From: Plantago major
Lineage: Eukaryota > Streptophyta > Magnoliopsida > Lamiales > Plantaginaceae
Reading direction: 5' to 3'
DNA length: 64,000 nucleotides
Assembly (NCBI GenBank): GCA_026545765.1
Contig: CM048843.1
Span: 91,389,050 to 91,453,049 of the forward strand
Of this stretch, positions 33,541 through 45,728 are shown one piece after another. The translations under genes were made by a program, and so were the position numbers. The notes beneath the pieces were generated by a model, which saw only the letters and a program-made list of their open reading frames with translations, was not told the origin of the DNA and made no database searches. The number at the start of each line of letters is the position of its first letter. The first letter of the stretch is position 1.

Positions 33541-34948
33541 TAGGGAAAATTACCGAAACCTCCCCCTGCATAATGACGATATTACAGAAAAACCCATGAC
33601 CTTTGGAAAATTACATAACTCCCCCTTGTGTCGTTAGTTCCCTTAGTTGACTGTTAGCCAACTCCGTTAATCAACATTGATGACGTCATAAATCCATAAT
33701 TTTCGGAAATAATTTAAAAAATTTATGACATTATTTTTTTATTATCACGCCATTAACAACAAATTGAATACAAAAAAACCGGCCATTAACAATCAGCGTA
33801 AAAACATGTATTTTTTTCCAAACCGAAATGCACAAAGTATGAATTTTGACATGTTTTGAATTACTCACTAACAGCTTGTTCCTGATTACTCTATAAGTAT
33901 TTAGCTTATACCTTACTTATGATATGACCAATTCATAAGAAAGTCACAAAGCCGTAAGAGTCATGAGAGTTGACCGCTTTATTTAAAATCGGTTAGTTTT
34001 GAAAGGCTTAACTTTTACATGTATTATAAATTGCGTCCTCAGTGTTTTATTACGCATGATGTCTAAAGAAGTCAAATCTTTACATACTCCATCTGAAATC
34101 AGCATAAGGATAAACACATGTCATTGTATATATTGAACTAGTACCAAAAAAAGTAGGTGCCGGTTTATAAACGCAAAACAAGAGCATATCAACACCATTA
34201 AACAAGAGCATGCCAATTAACAGCTAGCTTTAAATAACCAAGAGTATGCAGCAAATAACCTAGAAACAGGGAATTTAATCAGTTAACACATATAAACAAC
34301 AACTCAGAAACAAAATTAAACCAGACAATAAAAATTGTCGATGCCAAAACTGCAGTAGCTATTGTCGTCTCCTCCGGTTAAAGCACATTGTAGAAAAGGG
34401 GGAAGTGGTGGTCATTCAGTATCGGCGAAAAATTCGATTAAGTTATAGCCCAACTGAGGGATTGGGGGAGGGGTGAATAAAAAAATAATCCAATGCAGTC
34501 GGTGAGAATCAAACTTACCTCTTTGATTTTGGCCAGAATCCCTCGATTTGGGCCGTTCAATACCGGTTTAGCGGTCCGACCGGTCAGACCCGAATTCTAA
34601 ACATAGGTTACAACTGCTGGAGATGACCTTAAGGTAAAAAACAGAATCAAGTGGGAGTGAATTGTTGCCCGCCCCCTCGAAATAAACTTACACTTCGTTT
34701 GGTACGGAGTATGGACGAAGACAGTGTTAGTAGGGTTTTCCTATTCTTAGGTCGATTTCGTACCGACCTGAACACATGTCATCGTTAGATATTCGCCATG
34801 TGGCATGTAATTCAATATGATCCGTTCGTTTCAGTTCGAAGTCAATTTTTCAATAATTTTATATACGAAGGTTTATAATTTATTTTTTAATAATTAAAAA
34901 TTACCAAAAATATACAAATTGACTATAATAACCTTCATGATATAATTA

Positions 34949-34987
<39 letters not shown>

Positions 34988-35290
34988 AATAATTTCAATA
35001 TTGTAAAATTATATAAATAGTATATATCAAACGTTTATTTGTTAATTTATTGAAGAACACGAAGAACCCTAATTCTGAGTTCACGCCTGTAGACGCTCAG
35101 AAATCTACAATCAAATTAGGGTTAGAGATTGGGGGCACCGACAACCTGCAAGGCAACAGTAACAAACAGAGACGTGAGATTCCGAGGTGACACCGGTGTG
35201 GTGCCGACCGAAGGGACTCCGACGCTCAAGTTAGATGACTGATAGAAGGAGTAATCAAATGAAAGACACAAAGAGGGAGAGATGGTATAA
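33541..35290. other. Spacer, possible transposon end, no gene
   Basis: Starts AGGGAAAATTACCGAAACCT, a style common at ends of plant Mutator-like or MITE elements, but no inverted partner was found. A (TA)n tract lies at 34955-34983. The 35040-35280 part is less AT-rich and contains CCCTAA-type motifs but no convincing ORF. Confidence 0.4.
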
Positions 35291-36627
35291 TGTTAGTATA
35301 ATGTCCTAGAGACAATCTTATTTGAGGACGATTGTACTATTATCACATTCAGTGTAAATTGAGGTTTTATATTTCTATATATAAATGCTATATTCGCATA
35401 TTAATATGTTATCTGTTTGTCTGTCATTATATATATGCTAATATTCCCTTGAGTTTATTTTAGTTGCCAAGTGAGTGAGAACTTGGGAAACGTAATATAA
35501 CTCATAAACTAACCCCGACTAAGGATTATCGTGAAAAAGGGATATCGATAATATGAGATAAGTTGGTATGTGGTCGCATCACTTTCTTAGAGGATATAGT
35601 TAGTCTCACGACTATAAAGTACTAGACTTGTGATGGACACATAGATACTCTTATAGAAGTATTGGTATACCCGCCCAGAAACCGTTCGGTAGATTCTATT
35701 TCTGTGTCTACGGTATTATCGATTTGTAGGATAATTTAATAGTCCTTTGACTTGAAGTCAATGTTGTATTACATATGGAACGATGAACTTTGACCAATGT
35801 CCAATGCTTGCACTCCATAGGAGTAGATACGGCTTGTGTTGGGTTCACTGTGTGATATATGTAAGTATAACATGTGAGCCAAAATAGGATTCATTCCTCA
35901 AATAGACTCGGAGAGATTACTCGTGTTCTCATAACCATGTTGGACCATTAAGACTTTGGCCAAAGCATGATATATTCAAGTAAGTTGAATATGATCAAAA
36001 TGTCAAGTGGTCAATGAGACGACACAATTAGGTTATAAAGGGTAGACACAAATCGAGCCCCCGGACTTAATTGAGTAATCACGAATGAAATGGCCGTATC
36101 ATTATGAACTCTAGATTCTAGCTTAAGGTTTGCATCCTCGCAAATGTACCTTGGCATTGACATTGTTTGGATTAAGCAGCCTAGAAGTTTTATCTGAACC
36201 ATAATTTGATTAGTGGTCAATTCTTAAGGGCCTATGGGTCACACTATATGGTTTCACGCTCACGACTTATAATGGTGGTGAGATTAATTTATTGATTGGA
36301 TCAATTTATTAATTAATGAAATAATTGATAAGATCAATTTATTTAATATTTCTGATGTGTTCTATTAGATAGAAGAATTACTTAATTATTTGATTCGATT
36401 AATTAAATAATTAAAAGTGCACTTGGACCGAAAATATGAAAAGATGAATTAAGATGAAGAAAGAAGGGCATGATACGGGTAGTTGTGATGTTGTGACTTG
36501 GTCTCTAACCACCTCTTGATCTACAAATTGTTTAGTGGTTAAAAGAGGTTAAAAGATCATGGGATGGTGGAAAGACAACTACTTACATGCCTTTTTGAAT
36601 ATATAAGACAACTACTTACATGCCTTT

Positions 36628-36715
<88 letters not shown>

Positions 36716-36781
36716 CTCTTCTCTTGCAGCCCCCTCCTCATCACTTGTGACGCTCCCTACCACAGAACTTGTATTCCAACA
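35291..36781 (+). repeat. Isolated Angela-like copia LTR
   Basis: Starts TGTTAGTATAATGTCCTAGA and shares many blocks with the copia 1 LTRs: AGTGAGTGAGAACTTGG, CCAATGCTTGCACTCCATAG-type phrase, ATAGGATTCATTCC. It ends at CCAACA (36781). No internal region or partner LTR adjoins it, so it is a solo or truncated LTR. Expected 5-bp duplications (TATAA left, GATCT right) do not match, so one border is uncertain or rearranged. Confidence 0.65.
36571..36714. repeat. 35-bp duplication followed by (TA)n
   Basis: AAGACAACTACTTACATGCC plus its 15-bp continuation occurs twice in a row (36571-36640), then an 83-bp (TA)n tract (36632-36714). Both lie inside the isolated LTR and are absent from the related LTRs. 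ORFs through it are repeat artefacts. Confidence 0.85.
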
Positions 36782-38054
36782 GATCTACATCATCCTCCCA
36801 ATACACCATGCACATGTTCCGACAAGTACAAACGTACTCAATAGGCGGCCCCAAACCCCGCCTCTCACTCCATTGGAGGTATGCCATGGACGGTGCTTCC
36901 TCACCGTGATGAATCCATACATGATACTAAGGCATGAATCCATAACGTCGCAAGTGCTCGAATACTATTGTAGGAGTCATAAATTGCTTGTTTCTGCAGG
37001 TTTCCAATGTGCAAGGACACTTTGTCAACCCCAGTTGCACAAGCCGGATGTCGCATGGCAAACGAGATGAAACCTTTAACCCCTTCAACAAAACTCCTAG
37101 AAACTCTGCCATTTACCGCCGTACGATCGCACATCGATGAACGGTCGGAATTCATTGTATACTTTTTTAACCTGACACGTTCAAATTGATTAGATCGTAT
37201 TTAATTTATTAGATCGATTCCAATCCGGATAAGAAGATTGTAGAGATTAATTGTTAATTACTATACGTTCCTTATAAATTAATTATTAAGTGTTCGATAT
37301 GTTACAAAATTTATTAAGTGTTTTACTACTACGAGTTATAAATTATAAATTACACGTTAATATAATCAACAAATTATCCGTCGCTCAAAACACTTAACTA
37401 CATCCTCGTAAATTAGTACATATACGAATTTATCAAATCAACAAAAACTACTACACACATACATATCAAATTAACTAAACAAACTACATACATACTTAAC
37501 ATACATATCAAATTACACATACATATCGAATTAATATATACATACTTAACATACATATCAAATTAACTAAACTAACTAAACTAACTACATACATAATTAA
37601 TTAACATATACTTATCAAATTAACATACATACATATTAAATTACTACATACATTCATATCAAATTAACTAAACTAACTATCAAATTAATATTCAAATCAA
37701 ATTAATCAAATTACATATAATTGATCAAATTAACTAAACAAGCTACTACATACTTCATATAAACATACAATTGAGAATAAGTAGTCAAAAATAAAAAAAA
37801 ATCCAAATTTACAAAAGTTAGGGTTTAGCCAAAATATCGTTGATTCCGAAGAAAATAGCGGATGAAATTTGAAATTGATGGAAGAAACGAGCTCCTTGTC
37901 CAACGATCTTCGAATTGACACCAAGATTGAGAAGAATCGTCAACAATTGGCCGGATTTGACAGAGGAGAAAGGAAGAAAAACGGAGGAGAAAGGAAGAAG
38001 CAGAAGATCGAAATGGCTCCTGCTTCAGACCAGTTCCGTCTAATTAAAACCATT
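36782..38054. other. Spacer with degenerate ACATACATATCAAATTA repeats
   Basis: No recognised gene. Degenerate units built on CATATCAAATTAACTAAAC fill 37440-37740. A single ATCCGTCGC motif at 37377 suggests that part belongs to the CACTA-like element ending at 38460. A plus-strand ORF at 37869-38123 is Lys/Arg-rich and runs into CACTA subterminal repeats, so I do not call it a gene. Confidence 0.4.
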
Positions 38055-38460
38055 CTGGGCCGAAGGATACGTATCCGTCGGCCCAAAGGCCGATCCGTCG
38101 CTACGGGGCGACGGAACGGATAGTTATCCGTCGCCCCGTAGCGACGGATAAATTATCCGTCGCCTTTTTCTATTTCTTTTTAATTTTAAATATAAATATT
38201 AATGACGTATAATTTATCCGTCGTTAATATTTATTTTTTTTTTTAAAAAGTCAAAGTATGGGCGACGGATTAATAAAATCCGTCGCCCATATAGCGACGG
38301 ATAACATTATATGTCACTAATAAGCGACGGATAATTATTATCCGTCGATAGGTTTGGCGACGGATTTTATCCGTCGCCAAACCTAGCGATCCGTCGTTAT
38401 GGGGCGACGGATAAAATTCGTTGCCCCTTTCCGTCATTTTTCGACAGTATTCTTGTAGTG
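38055..38460. mobile_element. CACTA-like terminal fragment
   Basis: Dense ATCCGTCGCC/GGCGACGGAT repeats in both orientations end in TTCTTGTAGTG at 38460, the complement of a CACTACAAGAA end. Several units pair as hairpins, for example around GGATAATTATTATCC. The matching start was not found within 20 kb to the left. Confidence 0.65.
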
Positions 38461-38697
38461 TATATCCACAGCTTCTCTTAGGTTTGAGTAATTCTCTTAT
38501 TTTTAATTAATTTCAAAGGATGCAGTCTTGTCATAACAAAATATTTAAAGGATGTTTTTAACAACACATCTCTCTCCTTGTATGCTTTATATTAGATAGA
38601 AATTTAGTTTCAACAGATAGTTCTCTGCTTCTTTCTTTAAATTCCTTGATTTTAAAATAGTTCTAAATTAATTTATTTTTTTAATTGTTCCTTCCAG

Positions 38698-39016
38698 AAG
38701 GTATTTCCACTCATCAAATGCAACAAGAAGAATGCCAAGGGCAAAAAAAGTGAGGCACAAATGGAGGGTGTGAGTCAGCAGGTTAGAATGGGTGTTGGGA
38801 TCATGCTCTCCTTGCTATTGGTTATGGGACGGACCTAGAAACCAAACGGAAGTTCTACCTCGTTGTGAACACATGGCCCAGTGGTCGTTGGGTATTTAAT
38901 ATTTTAATTCGTATGGGAAGATTGCCGTTGATTACTTTAATAAAGATAAAGAATCAGAGTCAGCTGAGGATCGCTATGCGTACTACTTTGACAAAGACAA
39001 TGTCACTTTTTATTAA
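38698..39016 (+). pseudogene. Papain-type cysteine peptidase fragment
   Basis: A splice acceptor TTCCTTCCAG (ending 38697) leads into KVFPLIKCNKKNAKG. After a one-base frame change near 38790 the sequence reads WDHALLAIGYGTDLETKRKF, then YLVVNTWPSGRW (38796-38905). HA-L-IGYGT followed by YLV-NTW is the spacing of the catalytic His and Asn blocks of papain-family (C1) peptidases. A further frame change leads to YGKIAVDYFNKDKES and a TAA at 39014-39016. The N-terminal part with the catalytic Cys is not visible. Calling it C1 rests on these two blocks. Confidence 0.5.
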
Positions 39017-39756
39017 GATTAGAACATTTTGATTTTGAATGTTAGTTAATATGTAGTATCGTACGAATTGCTAAGTATCAATCTTACCTTTCAATATCTG
39101 TTATGTAAACATCACTTTGCTAAGTATCATGTATCAACCTTATCATGTTCCTCTATGTATAATAAGAAGGAAGGGGCATATTATAGATTTTACTTGAAAG
39201 AAATAATCATATAGGCATCTGAAGAGAGAATCAAATCATAGTAAAAGATATTGAGAACATAAAAATACATCAATTGCACAACTTTGATAGTTGTGTAATT
39301 AATTAGTGATATATAATACGCGGGCGATCGTCCGGTAGTCTTTCGGGCGATCGTCGATATGTATAAAAATTTACCATTTCGGTATCATTTATTCACGGAA
39401 TAGACTAAACGTTGGGTACATGGTGGAAATACAAGAAACACTATAAATACACAAAAGAATGCAATGTACGCATATAGTTTTATATTTCGTCAAAATCTGC
39501 AGATGATCAACAACCCAGTTTTTTTATTTTAGTACGATTCATGACGAATTGGGAGAATCGGTTCATTTAGTTGTTAATTAAAAAAACTGATCCAATTATT
39601 TGGGCCATCCATCAAGTCGTCAAAAACTTCGAGCACCAATCCTTAATCTTCTCGTTTTCTCAAAGACAAGTGGATAGGTTGCCAAATTTTACTTAGCTTG
39701 TTTGGAGAGAGGGGCGACAGTAGAAAAAAAAATAGAATAAAAACTCGGGCACAGAA

Positions 39757-39826
<70 letters not shown>

Positions 39827-40766
39827 AGGAGAGTGATTTACATGCACTTCATACTTTTTATTTAAACCTGTAAAAGTCATTCACTTATCGTTGTCACGTG
39901 CACGACACGTGAGGACTCGAATGTGATTGAACTTGTTATACCTGGTACTCACTCACAATTAATTTGCAATCCAAGTCCCTGCTAGTACAACCCTAATTCT
40001 CAAACGCAAGGGTTTCAAGTTTCTAAAAGATTAAGTTCGGGCACAAGTTTTCAAAAATAGATTTCAATCATCAATCAAACTCTTCCAAGAGGAAATACTA
40101 ATCTTCACCAACATATAATTGACCACAAGAACAATTTATTGATTGAAATGATCTTCTAATTTTAGATCTCTAAATTCGAAATTGATGGATTTTCCAAAGA
40201 CCCAGTCAAAACACACAAAAGAGTAGCATAATCTTTCATAAGTTGGAAGAAGAAAAACTTGTCATAGAACGACTTTAAGTAAGCATTACTGAAATCTTTG
40301 TCGAGAGTTTGTGATATTGTTGCGAATATAGGCCGCGGGCTAGAAGGAACATATGCGCCAAAAGAAAGCCCGATCTGTGTAAGAAACCAATCTTGGTTTG
40401 GATGACTAAGAAACCATACTAAAAGATCTTTCATTCTCCCGAGTAGAAAAAAAAAAAAAAAAATGGCAGCTTTCTAATTTACAAAGTCAACTGAAAAAGA
40501 AAGTACATGGATTCTATTTCATATAGTCCGGCTTAAACAAAGAATTAATGGAAAGGAATTAAGTATTTTCTTACAAATTGTGTTTTTTTTCACTTTAATT
40601 AAGATGCTAGTAGTATTTAGAAATAATTGCTAAAGCCATGTTTGGTTTGAAAGTTTGCTATTGTAGTCTTTAAGTTGGTCAACACAAAAAATTGTTGAAA
40701 GGACCTAGATGCAATTGTTGATTTAAGTGGTAGTCAGAGGTGAGAAGTACATCTAAAATGGGGGGT
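39017..40766. other. Spacer with (TA)n, no firm gene
   Basis: Contains a 63-bp (AT)n tract (39759-39821) and AT-rich DNA. A 90-codon minus-strand ORF (40434-40162) begins MKDLLVWFLSHPNQDW but has no motif I can name and no visible splice context, so it is left uncalled. Confidence 0.4.
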
Positions 40767-40786
40767 GTATATATATATATATATAT

Positions 40787-42278
40787 TGATGTAGGGTAAA
40801 TCTGGTTAAGTCAAAATGCCAAGGTTAAAGTCGAGGTAAATCGTACTAAGTCGTAGGACTGTTCGATCCGCCTTAAGTCGTTGTGTTTAGACCATCATAT
40901 AAATCGTGATAGAGCGGATCGAATAAAAACATGATAATATGACAATGACACAAGGATTATGTGGTTCGGCCAATGTGCCTACATCCACGGGAGTAACATG
41001 GTAATCTTTATTGATAGTGTTTAGTACAAGTATCGTAAGAGTCGATAGTTGATCTCTTATTATGTTGTGATGTTCCGAGTGTAGAAGTCCGTCGTTACTT
41101 GGAATGGTCCGTCGATACTTCGGGAATCCGAGTGTAGAAGTCCGTCGTTACTTGGAAGGGTCCGTCGATACTTCGGGAATCCGAGTGTAGAAGTCCGTCG
41201 TTACTTGGAAGGGTCCGTCGATACTTCGGGAGTCCGAGTGTAGAAGTCCGTCGTTACTTGGAAGGGTCCGTCGATACTTCGGGAATCCGAGTGTAGAAGT
41301 CCGTCGTTACTTGGAAGGGTCCGTCGATACTTCGGGAATCCGAGTGTAGAAGTCCGTCGTTACTTGGAAGGGTCCGTCGATACTTCGGGAGTCCGAGTGT
41401 AGAAGTCCGTCGTTACTTGGAAGGGTCCGTCGATACTTCGGGAGTCCGAGTGTAGAAGTCCGTCGTTACTTGGAAGGGTCCGTCGATACTTGAGTCCGAG
41501 TGTAGAAGTCCGTGCACTTGGAAGGGTCCGCCGATACTTGAGTCCGAGTGTAGAAGTCCGCGTTACTTGGAAGCGGTCCGTCGATACTTGAATCCGAGTA
41601 GAAGTCCGTCGTTACTTGGAAGCGGTCCGTCGATACTTGAATCCAGTGTAGAAGTCCGTCGTTACTTGGAAGGGTCCGCCGATACTTGAGTCCGAGTGTA
41701 GAAGTCCGTCGTTACTTGGAAGGGTCCGTCGATACTTCGGGAATCCGAGTGTAGAAGTCCGTCGTTACTTGGAAGGGTCCGTCGATACTTCGGGAATCCG
41801 AGTGTAGAAGTCCGTTTTTACTTGGAAGGGTCCGTCGATACTTCGGGAATCTGAGTGTCGAAGTCCGTCGTTACTTGGAAGGGTCCGTCGATACTTCGGG
41901 AATCCGAGTGTAGAAGTCCGTTTTCGATCCCTTTGATCTTGCAAGTGTGAGGTATTTATAGGTGAATGTTTGTTGAAGTGCTTGCTCGGATGATCGACAA
42001 GTGTACGCTCCGGATTCATCCATGCTACCAAATGGGCTTCATGGGCCTTTAATGGGCTTGGCCCAATTAAGTAGATGGACTTGGATTGTAGCCCAAATGT
42101 TACGGGCCCAAACGTTTGAAGTATTAGAGGGTCGGCCTCTTGACTTTAGTGGAGTCGGACTTATTTTAAACTCGGGTTCGGACCTCCTTTGGGATTCGGG
42201 GTAGGACATTAAATCTCAGAACGTACTTAAGTCGCCTTAATCCGCCAATCCTTAGGTCGGACTTATTTGTACATATCA
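40787..42278 (-). repeat. 3' LTR of the gag-only element (left)
   Basis: 1,492 bp. It contains about 16 copies of a 53-bp unit (41063-41925). It is about 375 bp longer than the right LTR, close to seven extra units. The non-repeat parts are nearly identical between the LTRs. Confidence 0.88.
41063..41925 (+). repeat. 53-bp tandem array, left LTR
   Basis: Units such as GGGTCCGTCGATACTTCGGG followed by a CCGAGTGTAGAAGTCCGTCG-type half repeat with a strict 53-bp period. Copies near 41490-41690 are degenerate with short deletions; outer copies are almost identical. Confidence 0.92.
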
Positions 42279-42280
42279 TA

Positions 42281-42297
42281 AGTCCCCCCCAGTTTCC
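42281..42297 (-). promoter_or_regulatory. Polypurine tract of the gag-only element
   Basis: Read on the minus strand, GGAAACTGGGGGGGACT lies next to the left LTR. This is a proper plus-strand primer site and fixes the element orientation as minus. Confidence 0.8.
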
Positions 42298-42335
42298 AAG
42301 TATATTTGTAAAAGATAGTTGGGAAACTCTAAGTG

Positions 42336-43816
42336 GATACTCAGACTCTCGGGTCCGAGGAGATTGCATCTTCAACTTTGGACTTAGCTCGAACGCTGTG
42401 GGTTCGGTTTTACCAGGATTTCTTCAAATATTGGTGATACTCAGACTCTTGGGTCCGAGGAGTTTTCACCTTCAACTTTGGACTTAGCTCGAACGCTGTG
42501 GGTTCGGTTTTACCAGGATTTCTTCAAATATCGGTGATACTCAGACTCTTGGGTCCGAGGAGTTTGCACCTTTCAGCCCTGGACTTAGCTCGAACACTGT
42601 GGGTTCGGCTTTACCAGGATTTCTTCAAATATTGGTGATACTCAGACTCTTGGGTCCGAGGAGTTTGCACCTTTCAGCCCTGGACTTAGCTCGAACACTA
42701 TGGGTTCGGCTTTACCAGGATTTCTTCAAATATCGGTGATACTCAGACTCTTGGGTCCGAGGAGTTTGCACCTTTCAGCCCTGGACTTTAGCTCGAACAC
42801 TGTGGGTTCGGCTTTACCAGGATTTCTTCAAATATCGGTGATACTCAGACTCTTGGGTCCGAGGAGTTTGCACCTTTCAGCCCTGGACTTAGCTCGAACA
42901 CTGTGGGTTCGGCTTTACCAGGATTTCTTCAAATATCGGTGATACTCAGACTCTTGGGTCCGAGGAGTTTGCACCTTTCAGCCCTGGACTTAGCTCGAAC
43001 ACTGTGGGTTCGGCTTACTGTGATTTCTTCAAATATCGGTGATACTCGGACTCGGGTCCGAGGAGTTTGCACTTTCACCGACTTAGCTCGAACACTGTGG
43101 GTTCGGCTTTACCAGGATTTCTTCAAATATCGGTGATACTCAGACTCTTGGGTCCGAGGAGTTTGCACCTTTCAGCCCTGGACTTAGCTCGAACACTGTG
43201 GGTTCGGCTTTACCAGGATTTCTTCAAATATCGGTGATACTCAGACTCTTGGGTCCGAGGAGTTTGCACCTTTCAGCCCTGGACTTAGCTCGAACACTGT
43301 GGGTTCGGCTTTACCAGGATTTCTTCAAAAATCGGTGATACTCAGACTCTTGGATCCGAGGAGTTTGCACCTTTCAGCCCTGGACTTAGCTCGAACACTG
43401 TGGGTTCGGCTTTACCAGGATTTCTTCAAATATCGGTGATACTCAGACTCTTGGGTCCGAGGAGTTTGCACCTTTCACTACGGACTTAGCTCGAACACTG
43501 TGGGTTCGGCTTTACCAGGATTTCTTCAAATATCGGTGATACTCAGACTCTTGGGTCCGAGGAGTTTGCACCTTTCAGCCCTGGACTTAGCTCGAACACT
43601 GTGGGTTCGGCTTTACCAGGATTTCTTCAAATATTGGTGATACTCAGACTCTTGGGTCCGAGGAGTTTGCATCTTTCATCCCTGGACTTAGCTCGAACAC
43701 TGTGGGTTCGGCTTTACCAGGATTTCTTCAAATATTGGTGATACTCAGACTCTTGGGTCCGAGGAGTTTGCATCTTTCATCCCTGGACTTAGCTCGAACA
43801 CTGTGGGTTCGGCTTT
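42336..43816 (+). repeat. 101-bp tandem array
   Basis: About 14-15 copies of a 101-bp unit marked by ACTCAGACTCTTGGGTCCGA and CTGTGGGTTCGGCTTTACCA. The first two copies differ most (CTTCAACTTTGG in place of CTTTCAGCCCTGG); inner copies are near identical, which suggests recent unequal exchange. One copy near 43010-43100 is shortened. It lies in the non-coding interior close to the 3' LTR. Confidence 0.93.
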
Positions 43817-45728
43817 TTCAGAATTTTTTTTTTAAAATATACTTGGCCAGGAGAACAATGATCTTGTGTAGGGATGCGCCCGTGGAGAGTATTTTTGATT
43901 TTTTTCGATTCTCCTAGATGCTTTTGGACGAGCTCATTCTCCCAGTAGAACTATGCTTTTAGTTCGTTAGTTCGGGAGCGGGACTTTAATGTGCATATCA
44001 TATAAGTCCCCCCAGTTTCCAAGTAGTTTAGGAGAAGATAGTTGAGAAATTATAAGTGGGAAGTCGTTTTTCTCCACCATCACCATTTTAGCAGTTAGCT
44101 CGGACTTTCTGAGTCCGACTTTTACCAAGATGATTTGAATAGTATGAGGTCGGTGCTCCCCCTTTTTGACCGTCTTTAAATGTGAGGTGGGACTCAAATT
44201 TTTGACGAACTTGCGAATGATGTTTAATGAATTGGGCCGAGTGTCGTTCATCCACTTCAATTACATTTGCTCCATTTGGCCCATTTCCATTTCACTTCCA
44301 TAGTCCATTTGCTATACTTCCATTTGGCCCATTTGTTTTAATTTCATTTGGCCCAACACCAAACCCTAATTTATTCCTATACATACTAACGTAGCAGCCT
44401 TTTCATCTTATTCTTCATACTTCATTTCTTCCTTTCTTCATTTCTTCTTCATAAAATAGCATATGCAGCTTTTTCTCTTCTTCATATCTCATTTCATCTT
44501 CTTCATATTTAATTTCTTCTTCATACTTCACTTAGAAAAATGTCAAGAGAGAGCCGCTAGTCACTATTTTCGGAAGAGGATGAGCTTGGAGCTAGCTAGT
44601 TTCCGGATATTACTTGCCGCCGTCGGACCGATCGAATCGGTCTGACCTTGCACCACCGCCGGATCGAGCTTGGAGTTGCTAGCTTCCGGATATTGCTTGC
44701 CGCCGCACCGATCGAATCGGACCGAACTTGCTTGCCGTCGGACCGATCGAATCGGACCGAATTTGCTATTAGCGCTTGTGATCACGGGAGTGGAGCTCTT
44801 TATTTGATATTTCGCTTGGAGTATTTTGTCCGGTTGGAGCTCCTCGGGATTCCGGGTTGTTGGTGTCTATTAGCTTGCTCCGATTTGCCGGAATTGTCGC
44901 CAATAGCTCGCCGTGTTGCTCGGAGTTGCTAGCCGGATTTGTCCGACTTGTTTGAGATAATTGTGAAATTTTCCGATTGAACTTCGTCATATTCCCCACA
45001 TCTTCACCAAGACTTTTGATGATTGGACCGAGATTGAAGGAAAAGAAAAAGGCAGACCGACATTGAAGAAGCAAAATCGAGAAGAAGAAGACCGACATTG
45101 AAGAAGCAGACCGACAAGACACGTACCGTAATTGATCCAAATATACTCCAAACAGATCCAAATATACTCCAAACAGATCCATTTTCACCATTTCATCCAT
45201 TCCTTTTGCTTCTATAAATAAGATCAATGTCCCGGGAATATTTCTAGGCAAAAAATATACTGTAATTTTCCGATCTTTTATAACTCCGAGTCCGTCACTT
45301 GACTTGACAAACTGTCCGATAGTACTTCTGTCTCTTTTTCCATTTTTTCATGATTTGTATGTTTACAAGGCATGATTTATTTGTTGCAAAAAATCCGAGA
45401 CTCAAATTTTTGGCCGAAAATTGATGAAGTTGCTTTGTTGAACCGTCTGTTCGGTGAATTAGTCCGTCTATAAATAGACCTTTGCTATCATAATAAATAA
45501 TAATTATTATTTATTTTTCTTTTCTTTTCACCATTTTCACAGGGATTTCTTGTTCCAACCGAGTTCGACGCCAACTTTTCCGCCGTTCAGGTCTGACGGA
45601 CAGATAAAATTTTGACACCTAGCTTACTCCTGTAGATACAGTTTGTCAATCTATTTTTGACGGACCGGCATGCAGACGGATTCTAACGCTCAGACGTGCA
45701 ACCAAGTCAGACTTACGGCATTTAGCGC
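43817..45728 (-). other. Non-coding interior of the gag-only element
   Basis: No pol domain in any frame. Imperfect doublets occur at 44565-44765 around TTCCGGATATTACTTGCCGC and CGGACCGATCGAATCGG. ORFs here are short, of biased composition and mutually overlapping. The region is where pol would lie in an autonomous relative. Confidence 0.5.

Noticed and set aside
35291-36781. Complete solo LTR with target duplication
   Set aside because: The 5-mers next to the borders (TATAA and GATCT) differ, so I call it only an isolated LTR.
36557-37070. ORFs with alternating Tyr-Ile over 80 bp
   Set aside because: Produced by the (TA)n tract; the rest of each frame has no recognisable protein.
37869-38123. 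84-codon Lys/Arg-rich ORF
   Set aside because: Its second half is CACTA subterminal repeat sequence, so the frame is fortuitous.
40162-40434. 90-codon minus-strand ORF starting MKDLLVWFLSHPNQDW
   Set aside because: Composition looks protein-like but I recognise no family, there is no paralogue in the window and no clear splice or promoter context.
41063-41925. GTCCGTCG in the 53-bp unit as a link to the CACTA CCGTCG motifs
   Set aside because: The shared core is only six bases; the unit period, surroundings and element type are different.
42700-43917. Repeated ORFs starting MGSALPGFLQISVILRLLGP
   Set aside because: Each is one or two periods of the 101-bp array; since 101 is not a multiple of three the frame cannot persist.
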